Positions 31,299 to 44,304 of a stretch of DNA of 64,000 nt are shown in pieces. The translations under genes and the position numbers were made by a program. How positions within the stretch are numbered: the stretch's first letter is position 1; every line of letters starts with the position of its first letter. The notes beneath the pieces are model-generated. The model was not told where the DNA came from, did not search any database, and saw only the letters and a program-made list of their open reading frames with translations. The DNA is from Cololabis saira (Eukaryota > Chordata > Actinopteri > Beloniformes > Belonidae), in contig NC_084587.1 of assembly GCF_033807715.1 (NCBI RefSeq), forward strand, positions 28,709,017-28,773,016. Reading direction: 5' to 3'.

Positions 31299-31465
31299 CT
31301 GTACTGCAGACAATTGGCATTATATCTCAGCTCCCCCATCTTTTAACGCAGGCTGTTATACATTCACTCAACTGTCTTCCACTTATTTAATTAACAGAAA
31401 AGGCCACTTAAATCTTAATGAAGCTCAACTGTTAAACACAATTTATTGTGAAGTCCCATTGCTCC

Positions 31466-31560
31466 CATCCATCCATATGTTGTACCCACTTCTGTAGTGA
31501 GTCAAGGGGGGGCTAGAACTCATCCCAGCTCTCATCGGGTGAGACACGGTTAGGCTACAT
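31466..31560 (+). repeat. Dispersed fish repeat scrap, CATCCAT family
   Basis: TCCATCCATATGTTGTACCC, then AACTCATCCCAGCTCTCATC and GGGTGAGACAC align with the family at 20116-20265. It is short and decayed. Confidence 0.55.
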
Positions 31561-31788
31561 GTATGTAGCCTACTGAGTAGAGTAGAGCGGTATGTAGCCG
31601 CTCTACTCAAATCACAGAGGTATTTTAATCTATTTTAAATGATAAGACCCTTCCTTAAATTTAAGAGAAGTGAGATGAAAATGAGGCCACCAAACACCAC
31701 ATATTAGAGAGAATAACACAGGTTTAATTTGTTTCACCCCATAGTGTAACAGAATAAAGAAAAGAGGGACATGCAACTGGAATACATC

Positions 31789-31989
31789 AGGGGTGTCCAC
31801 TTCCGGTCCTTGAGGGCCACTATCCTGCAAGTTTTAGATGGTTCTCCCCTCAAACACACCCGACTGGATAACCATCAGCTTGTCATTAAAGTCTACACAA
31901 GTCTGTCAATGGTCCACTAATTTGAGCCACTTGTGTTTATGCAGGGAAACATCTAAACATCCTCAAGAACCAGAATTGGACACCTTTTA
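31789..31989. mobile_element. hAT-type MITE, 201 bp
   Basis: It starts AGGGGTGTCCACTTCCGGTC and ends AATTGGACACCTTTTA. Inner repeats ATCTAAAC and TTTTAGATG also pair. The 8-bp sequence AATACATC flanks both sides (31781-31788, 31990-31997). This CAGGGGTGTCCA-type family is common in fish. Confidence 0.85.
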
Positions 31990-31997
31990 AATACATC

Positions 31998-32817
31998 AAC
32001 AGAAATCACCGGGATTGAAAAAAAAAATCAAGTTACTTATATCTTAAGAGCTCATATCTACATAATGTAAAGAATAATTCAAATAGCATACAAGCCACTT
32101 GGTTTTGTCCGCACTTAGCAACCAGCATAGCAACGACAGAAAACGTAAAACTGTAACAATTTTATCGCAAGACCTGAAAGATTCATCGTAATAACTAACA
32201 AACCAACAATCATATACAGCAACTGAATGAATACTATGAAATGTCAATGTATATTTCTCGCTAGAAATATGATGAAAATGCTTTTATATGTCAAAACTAC
32301 CTTAAAATAATGCATTTTCGACTGAGAAAGACAAGGATTGCCACCACGTTTTTATTTTTACAAGGCAGCTGCGGGCAGTCACGTGACTTTTTGGCAGGCC
32401 AATAGAAAATAATAGGAAAAAAAGGTGAACATGTCACAATTTGAGAGGCCTTATTGTGAAACTAATACCTTTTGTACTGTGGACCAACGTTGCTATTTCA
32501 CATGTTGATGTGAGAATGGGTTGTTATACACAAGCTGACCAATTGAGACAGGAAGCAGACCTGAAGGTGGCAGACTTAAAGACCTTAAGACATGGTTTGG
32601 GAGTGACAATCATGGATAGTATTAATAATGAACATGAAAGACCATAAGAAAACCAAATGAACAGAATCAAATGTTAATACAAGCTTTATTATATCATGCA
32701 CAATATTTTCCGGCCGGAGATACACTTTTCTCAAACCACAGAGGTAGGAAAGAAATGCACACAGTGCTCATCGATCCAGTTGTATTTATACTGAAAAGGG
32801 AGGGGTTTTGTACGTCA
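31998..32817. other. Intergenic, no gene seen
   Basis: Nothing recognised. Confidence 0.5.
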
Positions 32818-32820
32818 TAA

Positions 32821-33835
32821 CCCTGCGTTCACACTAATAGCGTCACGGGCGTCATAGGCAGCCGGCTGCCATTCATTGTCTATGGAAACGCGCGTCGAGA
32901 AGCGGCGGGAACGGCCGGAGCATCGCGTCAATTTGAAATTGAAAAATCTGAACTTTATGCAAATGAGCAGCGGCGACGCTGAGGCGGCGTCCAATCACAG
33001 ACCGGGATTCCCGAAGCGAGAAGCCTCAATGCAGATTGTACTTTCATGTACACACAAACGTACACTCATTCACATGCACACATGAGCAGAGCTGTGCACT
33101 CACAAACTTATTTTATCAGGAATTAATATATTTCATCCAGCAAACTGACATTTTTTCTGATTTGACTGCCGTTTTTACCTGAACTGCTCATGTGAAACAC
33201 GTATCTGATGGTTGAGGAGCTGGATGGTCCGAACTATTTTATTTGCTACATTGATCCAACGCAAAATAATTAAAACCCGTGCTTATTGATCACAAAACAC
33301 AGTTTAAACATCATGACCAAATCCGCTCCGACCCGGTGTGTCAGTGATCAGCGCAGACGGACTGCAGCTTCACCTGAATTACGGCTCCGCGTTAAATCGA
33401 CGGGGTAGCCGACAGCGTAGGGTCGCGGTACGGTGTGTGTCACAGTGAACCCTACGCCGTAGGGTCTGCGTTGGTGTGACACGGAAACATAAATCAGCCT
33501 AGGCGGATTTATGGTTCACCGGGAGCAAGGGCTCTGGCGGTTGATGTTGATCCGCTGACCAAACTTGTTAAGGACCATCAAACTCACTCTTATCTACGCG
33601 GAAATAACGCTAAAATAAGAAGGCGTCCCAAAGTGTGATCTATGCTGAAATAGGAAACTGAAGATGTGTACGCTATATGTGTAGGCTGTTCCCACTGTTC
33701 CCTCCAGTTCTGCAGCACAGCTTTAGCCCCGCCCACTGCAGGCGTCGACAGTACATGAAGCTTTCAGTGTGAACGCTCCAAACAGCGAGATGCTGGCGTC
33801 GGGCAATTTTTGACGCTTTCAATGTGAACGCAGGG
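32821..33835. mobile_element. TAA-flanked element, CCCTGCGTTCACA ends
   Basis: It begins CCCTGCGTTCACACTAATAG and ends TTTCAATGTGAACGCAGGG. GCGTC repeats extend the symmetry. TAA flanks it (32818-32820, 33836-33838), consistent with PIF/Harbinger. No transposase is visible in 1015 bp, and a second Harbinger-type MITE lies inside at 33371-33500. Confidence 0.75.
33371..33500. mobile_element. Harbinger-type MITE, nested copy
   Basis: CCTGAATTACGGCTCCGCGT at the left and ACGGAAACATAAATCAGCC at the right pair as in the family at 22311 and 57401. CTACGCCGTAGGG is in the middle. The target duplication is not clear. Confidence 0.75.
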
Positions 33836-34139
33836 TAAGTGTGAATGTCCTCATCTGTGGAGCCAGCTGCGGAGAAAGACACTCAAACATGTCAGACCTT
33901 CAGCCATATATCTCTGTTGATAGATAGTTGAAGATAACTAAAACTTTAAGATAAACAGGATGGGACCCATCAGTTTTAAAACATCCGTTTCTCTTCATTG
34001 TCTTCACTTAAAGAAGATAACTCAGCTAAACCGTCTTAACAGTCAAGTAAAAAAAAACAGGAGGTGTTCCCGACCTGAGACTAATCACTAGTGTAGAATC
34101 TTATAGAAAAACTTTTAAGCAATTTTATGAAACCTTTAA

Positions 34140-34588
34140 AGGGGACCTATTATGAAAAACAAGTTTTTTCTTGCTTGCCAACTCATTCTGCAGTGTCTGT
34201 ACAGCCGCCCGGATGAGCCATCCAGTGTGATGCGGCTTCTACGAGCCGTTCAGATTCTGCTCCCGTCGTTACGTAACGACGGGAGTGATTTACATAGGTT
34301 GGCCTCTGATGCGTGAAACCACGCCCACAACTAACTCCGCCGGCCGGAGCTTCTGCCATTTTTTCATAGCGGTGTATCGCGTCATTCAGGCAGCCAATCA
34401 GCACAGTACCTCATTATCATAGCCTCCCCGCCCACTCAGAATCCCGCATCGATAATGAGGTTGGACACTGCGATGATAAAGACATTCCTCACAGGCTGAA
34501 TTTCTAATTTATTTAGCAAAAATAATCAAAAGCTTGTTTTTAAGACATTCTGTTTAAAATAGGTATTAGTTGCCATAATAGGTCCCCT
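34140..34588. mobile_element. TTAA-flanked MITE, family T4
   Basis: AGGGGACCTATTATG starts it and CATAATAGGTCCCCT ends it, an exact 15-bp inverted repeat. TTAA flanks at 34136-34139 and 34589-34592. GTCGTTACGTAACGAC near 34265 is a perfect 16-bp palindrome. Its right half matches 19740-20003. Confidence 0.9.
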
Positions 34589-34592
34589 TTAA

Positions 34593-35234
34593 GCAATTTC
34601 ATAAAATCCTAAGCAATCCAAGCATATCATTGGAAGAGCCAAAGTTAGATGTCTTGGAGACATCTAAGTAAAACAGGCTAGATTAAGATGATTAAGACTG
34701 GAAAAGATCAGTGAATACACAGGATGAAGGATGCTCTGGCAGGAGAAAAAACAAAAGGAAAGAAGACCAAAGAGGAGATTTCTGGATGCGGTGAAAGAGG
34801 ATATGCAGTTGGTTGGAGTTACAAAGGAAGATACAGGACATGGAAGTGAATGATCTGCTGTGGCAACCCTTAAAAAGAAAAACCAAAAGAAGAACAAAAA
34901 AAAATGTTTCAGATCAAAATAATTTCAGGGAAAAATAAAGTAAATGTAGAAAAAAAGGAAAAGCAATTCTGGTTTAAATAACCACTTTTGTATTGCCATT
35001 ATCATCATAGTTACACTAAAAATAGTACTGTTGAATTGTGCATTATCGTCCTGAACATGAGAAGCTCAGTGAGTGGCCCCACGTGGTTTCTGGTAGACTT
35101 CCTCCACTGTCACCTGCCTTCTCCTGCTGCCATCATAAATAGAAATACTAACAGAGGGCTTTGTCATCTTGATGTAAGCATTTGTTGTCATAGGTCACCT
35201 GCTGAGGTGCTATTTTATTCTATGTGCCAATTTT
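34593..35234. other. Intergenic, no gene seen
   Basis: Nothing recognised. Confidence 0.5.
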
Positions 35235-35317
35235 TTTCCCCCTTTTCCACCAAGTGGTCCGGTACGGTCCAGTATAGTATTTTCTGTGTTTCCATTATAA
35301 AAGGGTCCCATATGTCA
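35235..35317. repeat. Harbinger-type end fragment
   Basis: TTTTCCACCAAGTGGTCCGG followed by TACGGTCC and GTTTCCATTATAAAAGGGTC resembles the left end of a fish PIF/Harbinger MITE family. It is cut off where the LTR fragment begins. Confidence 0.4.
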
Positions 35318-35487
35318 GGGTTCAAATGAGTAGGACCCAGATGCAGGAGATGGAGGCAGCAGGATTTCCAAAAACGTGGTTTATTGAACAGAAAACACTG
35401 CTGAGAAGGAAAAAACATGACATGAGACGTGGTGGAGATAACAGTACAGATCGGCAGGGTGCAAGGGAAAGACAAGACAAGATATAG
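35318..35487 (-). mobile_element. LTR fragment, - strand, related to 5374-5712
   Basis: In sense orientation it contains TATATCTTGTCTTGTC, an AATAAA signal, then CTGCTGCCTCCATCTCCTGC, ATCTGGGTCCTA and the end ACCCTGACA. The order and spacing parallel the LTR at 5374-5712. Only about 170 bp of the 3' side remain. Confidence 0.6.
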
Positions 35488-36229
35488 GCTGAATTCCAAC
35501 TCCACCCTCACAGACTCACAGACTTACGTGCGCGCTCCCGCGACTTGCATAAGAGATTAGGGCTGCCCCATTACTAAAGTCGTTAAGTGCGCGAGGTCTC
35601 CCGGCAGACATTTTGAGCCCTTACTGCTCACTTACCGCAAGTCCGCGTCTCCGCAGACTTAATCCAGGGAAATGATAACTTTTAACAGCAGAAAATCAGT
35701 CTCAGATGATTAGGATTATTCTGCAGAACAGTAAATCTTACTATCACTTACAGAATAACAATTGAAGGGTGAGATTCGAGCACTGGCTCTGCTCAAACAA
35801 TCAGTGACCAAAATTTGCATGAAACAACAGAAACCACTCATTAAAAATCAATCAGAATTTATTTACATATGGGTATCAAGGCAGGTGTAAATAAATACCC
35901 AAATAAATCCTGATGGCACACTACATCATTATAAAACCATTAATTAACCAGAAAACATCAATAGAAATTACATTCAATCACAATCAATCACAAGATGATT
36001 AAGAACCTCTGTAGTTCAAATGTGGCTGTGGTATTTAAAGATGGCCCAGCCCTGACCACGTGCAATCAGACCCGATGGTGATCCCGGTGTTTAAACCGTG
36101 ATCAACTGGCGAAACAGCGCTTTAAAACATGAATGACTAGCAGAAAGTGGTGACTACAAATTAATGACAACAGTCATGATGATAATGTAATCTCAGCTCT
36201 GAACACAGATTTAGCTCTGAAACACTCCC
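35488..36229. other. Intergenic, no gene seen
   Basis: The first 160 bp are relatively GC-rich with repeated GACTTACG/GCAGACTTA motifs, likely more repeat debris. Nothing else is recognised. Confidence 0.4.
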
Positions 36230-36808
36230 AGTTAAACTAATACACCCAGGTCTCAAAACCTGACGCCTCCTCGGGTCTCCGGGTGCCGATCAGGGGTTCC
36301 TGCCGGGTCTTTGGTCGGAGTCCCCAATCCAAGAGGTCTCCCGCCTCTACCGGTCCTCCTCCTGACTCTGGAATCAAAAGAGGACGGTGGTGCAGCGTGC
36401 ACCAGCCGGCGCTCCCCCCCCGGTCGGAGGCTCTCACGTTGTCTCGGGTGCGCGCGGGGCCGGTCCACTTCTTCGGAGTGCGGGTGCCCGTCGGGCTGAT
36501 GAGCGCGTGGCCCTGGATGGGAAGGCGGGATGCGTCTCCGTCTGCGCTGGGCAAGCTGACCGCAGGTCCTTCCATGAGAAACTCGAGAGCAGAGAGAGAA
36601 GTTAGAAAGAGGAACAGGTCTCACCCTGGACCAAGGCCCGAGTTTCGAAGCGGCTTTCCCCCCCCTTTCCAGCTCCCAGGGACCGGGGACACGTGGGGTG
36701 GGAGTCGGAGCTCCGGATGAAAAGTTGAGACCAAGAGTCAATGGGATCGCGGCTCCGCGGCTCCGCGGCTCCGCGGCTTCAACGGGCGGGCCTTCCGCCT
36801 CCCCCCAG

Positions 36809-36842
<34 letters not shown>

Positions 36843-37010
36843 GATGGGATCTTGGCCCGGAGCCAAAAGATCCAGCTGCTCAGGAAGAGATGTTGTGGGG
36901 AAGAGAGAGTAAAAAGGAGCAGCTGCAGGGTTTTGATCCTACGCGCGCTGCGGTGACGTCATCGGTGCCTCGTTTACGATTGGATGCGCGCCGCTTGTAG
37001 GCGCGCATCC
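36230..37010. other. GC-rich block of unknown nature
   Basis: GC-rich sequence with long open frames on both strands. The frames overlap each other and have Gly/Pro/Arg-rich compositional bias, with no domain. GCGGCTCC repeats occur at 36749-36777, and TGACGTCA at about 36954. It could be an island-like promoter, but no exon was recognised next to it. Confidence 0.35.
36811..36841. repeat. Run of 31 G
   Basis: A continuous G homopolymer, long enough to form intramolecular G-quadruplexes. The exact length may be unreliable from sequencing. Confidence 0.85.
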
Positions 37011-38275
37011 AATCCAATTATAAGTTCAGAGTTCACATGAGCATATGGGCGAGGCCCAACACCAGTACAACAGAATCAATGAAGAAAGGCAAAGCCTTGA
37101 AACAAAGTTTTGCAACACAACAGTAACAGCAATGAAACACCGACCTATATCATTAACATGTGGCATTTATCTTATGGCAGTAGTGCAGTTTGAGGCTGTA
37201 TTAAACTTTAGTTCAAACTAATGCACTAAACAAACAAGTGCTCTAAAACGTGGGACTTGACAATCATAAACAATGCCAATTCAGCCTCAAATAAAACTCC
37301 TCATATCAACGCACCTTCTGCTTCTTGTCGAGTCGAACTTTAATGAACTTTGACCTACCGGGTGTAAAGCAATAGCCCCCACTGGACTGGGAACTGACTG
37401 TAGTTTTGTTTAATGTGCCAAAATATAAAGGACAACGCCAACATCCACTCAAAAGGACTACAAAACTAGTCAAACAGTTTCCTTGTGCGTCATATCCTGC
37501 GGAGCACACGTGGATTCACGTTCACAATGTTTTGTTTAGCAAAGTAAGGCTACAAGAAATATGTGTTAATCTGTCTTTTGCTGTACGCGTCCTTATAATA
37601 AAATGTAATAAATATATCTGCAGATATAGCGACAAACATCACGTTGGCATGCCTCCCACGTTTGCAAATTGGTTACGTTCGCGTTACAATTTGAAAATCC
37701 TCTCATGTGAACCAAGCATAACTGACTCTTGGTAGCATCAGAGTCGTCTGCTATCTGGGTATGCTTACTGTAGAGGATACATTCCTGGATACATTCCTGA
37801 AAGGTCTGTGATCACGGAAAACACTTAACAACAATGGTGTTAAGGGCAGCAAAGAGTAAGCTGCTGTTTTACAAAAAGCACATAGCCAGCGATGATGTGG
37901 AGAAGCCAGCATCTAAATTTTAAAAAGCTAAACTTTAAAACTCCCATTTGATCCAATTTTGGTTGCCACTCATAGTGATTGAGCACTTTAAAAAAGTCAT
38001 TTTACCCTGATCACAAAACTCTGAGTTTCTGGGTCGGTTAGATCATGGGCTATTTTCTGTATGCTGCACCGAGCACACGGTTTGGCCTTTTCCCCCTGCC
38101 CCCTGTTTAAATAAATCATATCTTTGCAAAGAGAAAAAGAAAGAAATCTGATCTAAAAGTAGCCTGTAGTAATGACAGAAAGTTGAACTGGCATAGCTCA
38201 CAATGGGTAGGAAAGATATAAAGGGAGAATTCTCAGGGAGCTTGAGTTTAGCCTCAACAATCAACAATAAAGGAG
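37011..38275. other. Intergenic, no gene seen
   Basis: No exon, RNA gene or paired repeat was recognised. Confidence 0.5.
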
Positions 38276-39048
38276 ATTAAAGCTGCAAGCAGCGATGAAC
38301 GGGCCCTCGCATCCTTGTGCACGTTCAGGCGTGCTGCAGTGGAAGCGCTTGTATGACTTGCATGTAGATTCTTCAGGCCTGGACATTTAGCGGATGACAC
38401 CACCCACGACTCTCTATGTCAAACCATTCAAAAGTTATGGCAGAAAATAGGAACTATCAGATATCGACCAATCAGATGAAGGGGTGGGGCTAATTTGCAC
38501 CAATTATGTTCAAGGACTCTAAACTGAGTCCGATGACACCACCCACGAGTCTTTATGTAAAACCATTCAAAAGTTATGGCAGACAGTAGGAACTATCAAA
38601 TATGGACCAACTAGATGAAGGGGGGGCACGCTTTTTGGCATCTATCGTCGCCACGGTAACGCTTTTGACTGAGAAAAGTAATGCACATCGTCGCAGGATC
38701 GAGACGCACATTTTGATGTATAACACACCTGGGTGCACGTTACGGTTCGGGCGAACAAGCGGCCGAAGAAATGGCATAAATTGCGCCAAAATTACACGAT
38801 TAATTCAAAATGGCTGACTTCCTGTTCGGTTTCGGCCATGGTGCCAAGAGACTTTTCTTTAAGTTGCGACATGATACAGGTGTGTACCGATTTTCGTGCA
38901 TGTACGTCAAACCGTACTGTGGGACTTGAGGCACGAAGTTTTCTAGGGGGCGCTGTTGAGCCATTAGGCCACGCCCATTAATGCAAACCATTAAATATCA
39001 AATTTTCCGCCAGGCCTGGCCTGCGTGCAAAATTTGGTGACTTTTGTC
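38276..39048 (+). repeat. Dispersed repeat, ATTAAAGCTGCAAGCAGCG family, copy 2
   Basis: The longest copy in the window. Beyond the shared start and ~110-bp internal repeats it continues to GGGGGCGCTGTTGAGCC, GCCACGCCCATTAATGCAAA and GCCAGGCCTGGCCTGCGTGC, the far part of this family. It ends where a LINE fragment begins. Confidence 0.8.
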
Positions 39049-39975
39049 AGACTTCCTGTCTGACAGGAGGCAACATGTGAAGCTGGGAAAACATGTCTCT
39101 GACCCTCGGACCATCAGCACCGGATCCCCTCAAGGCTGCGTTCTTTCTCTTCTGCTCTTCTCCCTGTACACAAACAGCTGCACCTCCAGTCACCAGACTG
39201 TCAAGTTCCTGAAGTTTGCGGACGACACCACCATCATTGGACTCATCTCTGGTGGGGACGCGTCCACCTACAGGTGGACCATCTGGTGACCTGGTGCGGT
39301 CTGAACAACCTAGAGATCAACGCTCTAAAGACAGTGGAGATGATTGTGGACTCCAGGAGGAACGCAGCTCCACCTGCCCCCATCAGCCTGTGCTTACAAC
39401 AGACACTACGGAGTCTTACCGCTTCCTGGGGACCATCATAACCCATGACCTCAAGTGGGAGCTGAACATCACCTCCCCCATCAAAAAAGCACAGCAGACG
39501 ATGTACTTCCTGCGGCAGCTGAAGAAGTTCAACCTGCCAAAGAAAATGATGGTGCAGTTCTACACCGCCATCATTGAGTCCATCCTCACATCCTCCATCA
39601 CCATCTGGTACACTGCTGCCACTGTAAAGGACAGGAGCAGGCTGCAGCGTATCATCCACTCTGCAGAGAAGGTGATTGGCTGCAATCTTCCATCTATCCA
39701 TCTCTCCAGGAAAGATTGTGGCAGACCCCTCCCACCCCGGACACAAACAGACACAGACTCTTCCCTCTGGCAGGAGACGGCAGTCCTTCGGCACTTTAAA
39801 ACCCACATTTTTTATAATTTTCTTTTTACTTTATATTTTATATCTCACTTAATATTACTTGTCCTTTTGTATTGCACCAAATCACCAAAACAAATTCCTT
39901 GTGTGTGTTAAACTACTTGGCAATGAACTTCTTTCTGATTCTGATTCTAATTTCTGATTCTGATCATTATTTAAT
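39049..39975 (+). pseudogene. CR1/Rex1-like LINE, RT C-terminal part and 3' UTR
   Basis: Frame 1 reads LSDRRQHVKLGKHVSD then ISTGSPQGCVLSLLLFSLYT and the catalytic FLKFADDTTIIGL. After breaks near 39275 and 39370 another frame reads SYRFLGTIITHDLKWELNIT, KAQQTMYFLRQLKKFNLPKK and LQRIIHSAEKVIGCNLPSI. The 3' end is CTTTCTGATTCTGATTCT. It is 5'-truncated just before RT motif B and carries several frameshifts. Confidence 0.88.
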
Positions 39976-42464
39976 GTATTTCAATTCTGATCTGACTGAT
40001 ATTTTCCACTATTTTTAATTTATTTAATGTAATGTTGAAATGGAAGAATATTGATAGGTAAAATTAACATATGCATATCTGTGCATAAATACACATACAT
40101 GTTCCTTCAGTTGCCTACTGACTATCAAGCACCACTATTCATCAGAAAAATGAACCAGGTTACATCCATACATATATGAACATTCATTTCAATATAAACA
40201 TGCAATTATTTACAGTACATATACATATACATATACACATACACGGGGAGGGAGAGATACACCTACCTGTAAATGTACACTTACGTATAATAATAGTGAC
40301 AATAAAGACATCTACGGTGACATCTACAACAACCATAAGGTCAATAAAAGTATTAACAGTCATAGTATCATTTTTGCCCATGTTATAATTTCCATTCGTA
40401 GTGTTTCATTCCAAATAAAATAAATAAATAAATACTTAAATTATTAAATATTCAGATAAATAAATAAGTATGACAGTAAAATAAATACAAAATTAATTCA
40501 TGAAGGAGTTTGTTTTTTTTGCTTTTGATCAATATTTAACTTTACCTCCCTGAATTTTTTAGTGCATCATAGATCCTCATTTTTAAATCTGCATGTCAAT
40601 CTATTTTCCACGTGAATCAAATGTTGAGTTTTTTTTTACTAAAATGTAATCCCTTTGTGTCTTAAAATCCTTAAAATGGCTCAGAAGTAACTGTGCATTG
40701 CATCAATTGCTACGCATAGATCTATGAATATGCAAAATGGTCTCCACCTCTCGCTCCACCGCTTGCCTGCAGCTCCAGCATACTGCTCACTTTCAACTCA
40801 CTTTAAAACTAACAAGCTCCACAATGGCATGCTGTACAAGACTGCTCCGTGAATGCATCATCGAAAAAGCCAACAACGCATTTCACAAGTTTTAACAAAA
40901 ATTGTGATTTTATTTGTATAGGCATTATGTAATATGTGGAACTAATTAAATAATGGAACTATAATAATCACTATACATTGCACTAATTTGCTACCTTTAG
41001 CTTAATCTAAAGCTACAGGCATCCAGTTTAATTTGCACTGTGCCTCTTCCAATTGTGATGTGATTTCAAGGAGGAGAGATGCAGATAGACTCTGTAGTGA
41101 TGGAGTGGAATACCCTGAGCACCAGAAAACAATGGTTTCAGTGGTTTCTTGGCTTATTAATATTTTCACAAGTGATGTTATTCTAACTGCAGTTGTTTCC
41201 TCATTGACTGCTTAATTCTCCACATCAAAACCTCTTTCTGTAAGTGGGTACTGACTGGAGGCTGGGCACCAATTTTCTTGAACAACTTCTTTCAACAACC
41301 GGACCTATCTCGTCATTTCATTATGAAAGTGGACAACTCCGACAGAGATGTCCGTACGATCTTGTCGTAACATTCCGATGCAGACTTAAAATCTCCTCCA
41401 TGTCTTTGTTATTTCTTCCAACTCTTCCAGAATAAAACTAAGGCACAGGAGACTGTGAGCTGCAGGCAGTAAAACTAGTTCTAGCTGAAGGAGTTTGGAT
41501 AGTAAATTGCAGCCTAGACAGCATATAAACAAGAATACACACGCATTTAGAGTAGGTATAGATTCTTAATTAAATCTGCAGTTCAAGAGTATGACCTCTG
41601 TCAATGCATATTCTTCCATTCTTGGACTCAGACATGAACAACGCTAGCAGCATTGATTTGTTTCCCTCCCACAACCACAATGTGAAAGTGTAATGGACGA
41701 TGTATCAATGTTAACATGGAAAGCAATACTGCAATATTAATCCAAATAAACATTTCACTTTGTTACCAAGAGTCTTGTCGACAATGCTATTTTAATTTGC
41801 GTAACTTGACACACAAAATGACACATGAGCTAATATAGTTCACATATTAACCTTCATAGGCGCTGAAAGGATCAACCAGTTCAGGATTAAATTAACACAA
41901 ATCAAGTGCAGGATGAAAAGAGATGTCACAGTAAATGTAAATACAGTTGGTGGTTAAGAGTTTCCAGTGAGATCCCAGATGGTGGGATTTGTTCAAGCTG
42001 ACATGTTGTATAGTCAGAGCCAGACTTTATATAGTTCTGTTAATGGGTGAAGGAGGTTATTGATCCAGAATGAAGGCAACAGCTGCAGGCAAAATCCAGT
42101 TATCTGTTAATAAGATGTGAAATCTTTGTGCAATGCCAAAAATCCCGCAACAAATCCTAGTTCCGTGAGGCTTCTAATCGTCTCCTCTTCAAGCTTGTAA
42201 AGCTGTGATAGTGCAGTAGGATATTAATAGGAAATGGAAATCCTTCCCACTTTTGGGAAGTGCACGTCTCTTCAGAATTTTGTAAACTTTTGTGACAGCA
42301 AAGTTAGTCAAATGAAAAATGTTTGACAGTATGCAAAACTTGAAGGCCACAGGTATTCAACATGTGTTCTCAGTTATCCTGACTTACTTGTCCTGTAGTT
42401 ACAGTAGATGGAGGTGAAGTATTCAAATGCAATGTGTCAACAGATTCGTACTTAGCCCTCCCTA
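39976..42464. other. Intergenic, no gene seen
   Basis: AT-rich. An ACATATACATAT run lies at about 40216-40245 and AAATAAAT runs at 40415-40490. No coding or mobile signal is recognised. Confidence 0.5.
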
Positions 42465-42656
42465 CGACAGGAATTGTGGGTTCAGGTCCCATCTGTGGTG
42501 GCTGTGATTGGTACAAGCTTTAAATGCAAGACTATGAGATTAATCTTTCAGATCCACATTTCATAACAGCAAGATTGAACCTAAGGATGTTCTACTGGGT
42601 ACCAACATCTTTAAAAATTAATTTGTTTCTGTCAGATAAAAGCGTCTGCTAAATGA
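42465..42656 (+). mobile_element. tRNA-derived SINE, 3' part
   Basis: GTGGGTTCAGGTCCC near 42478 resembles a Pol III B box. GTCAGATAAAAGCGTCTGCT then AAATGAC near 42631 is the conserved tail shared by several fish SINEs. No convincing A box was found upstream. An (AGT)n tail follows. Confidence 0.65.
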
Positions 42657-42657
42657 C

Positions 42658-42706
<49 letters not shown>
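42657..42706. repeat. (AGT)n microsatellite
   Basis: A 50-bp AGT run directly after the SINE tail. Confidence 0.95.
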
Positions 42707-44304
42707 ATAATTATAGTAGTGGTAGTAGTAATAATAAAAGGTCAACATTGCACAATGCAAGTAAGATATTTCATTAAAACATAAATTGTGTGTTCACATT
42801 GTACTATAAAAAAAATTATTTTACAGAAAATGCTAAGGAGTAGACTTTACATTTGGGTTTTATAATCAGCGCTTTGTTTTTGAGGGGAGGTTGGAGTACT
42901 GCAAACAATGATAATGGAAACAAACATTTTGCGGGGGTAAAATTCAACTTTTTTTTCCATAACATTGTAGCAGATAATGTTAAACGGTTGACAAACCACT
43001 AAAAAACTAACCATGTGATTATTGGTTTTCAGATATATTGCTACAATGATTGGAAAGCCTAGTTTTTGACGGTCGTCCATTCATTTTGTTTTCCACGCCT
43101 CCCTTTTGGTGAACTTATGTGAAAATTTTGTTCTCATAGTTTTCCAATATCAATTCAATTAAAATAAATCCAAAGGATATTCACAATACCAAGCTAATTT
43201 ATATGCAATTCATTTAACAGTCCCTGCATTGTAATAGGTTTTAAATAGTGCCTGATCAATCATCCTCCCTTTAAAGTCTACAAGTTCTCTCATACAGTTT
43301 TTTTGTGTGTGTGAATAAAAAGAATTGATTTAACTCATAAAACATTTCCAGTGAGAAAAAGGCAAAAAAAAAAAAAGAAAAAGTCCAAATCCATTAAAGC
43401 CTAAAGGCAATTTTTCAGTTAAATGAAGCAGCAATACTGATATTTTATCCCGGTGGGAATATATATATATAAAAAATACATACATTTAAACTTCAAATTA
43501 ATCTCAGATATAAGATTCAGGCTGTGTAATACTGTAGCTATAATTTAAATAAACTAACCGAAAGTTTCAAAAGATTTATTGAAAAATGCAAATGTTCCCC
43601 AAGTTATGAATGATCTCAAGCTAACATCTGTACAGCTGGAATTTTCTTTCAATATTATATTTTTTATATATCAATCATATAATTGGTCACACTCGGACTA
43701 AACAAATATGTACACATCTGCGGTAGACAAGATTTTCGAGGTAATGGATCAGAATTCTGTACTTTATCTTAAAGAAATTGATGGTAGTGGAAAAATCCAT
43801 GTTTTTCTCTCATTTGAGCTTGTGATTTTTTTTGAACTTCAGTGTCATATCCTATATTTTACCAGCAGTTCCTCTTCTTTAACCCCCATTTTTCTTCTAC
43901 TGCTTGCCAGGCCTTGCCAGGGCTGCACCTGCTGCCAGTCACCCCACACACCTTTGGCCCATCATCCTGATTCTCACTGATGTAATATTTACTATTAGTG
44001 TCAGGTAATGTGGTCCTAATTCGAATTATTCCGCCATATCCCACGCTTAGCCGAGCTAGTGAGTGCCCCTCTTCCGGAAGTGATGACACAGCGAAATCTA
44101 GAATAACAACACAGTAGGAGAAGAAGAAGAACAACAAAGAACTAACGCCAACACAAAAGTGCATGTGGCGCCACCTAGCACCGCGGAGTCGAATGTACGT
44201 CACTCAATAATCGATTGTCTTCTCGCGCATGTATACTTGAATTTCTCAGAAACTCCAGTTTAATCCTTAGCTAGATTGTTTGCCAATAGCTTGATTTAGA
44301 TTTA
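42707..44304. other. Intergenic, no gene seen
   Basis: No exon recognised. A TTTTTATATAT-rich stretch lies at 43455-43675. The 44020-44220 part is less AT-rich (CACTTCCGG-like and CGCGG sites on the - strand) but shows no coding similarity. Confidence 0.45.

Noticed and set aside
36237..37000. Open frames of 70-162 codons in the 36-kb GC-rich block
   Set aside because: They overlap in several frames, contain no motif, and run into the poly(G) tract. No splice-compatible neighbour was seen.
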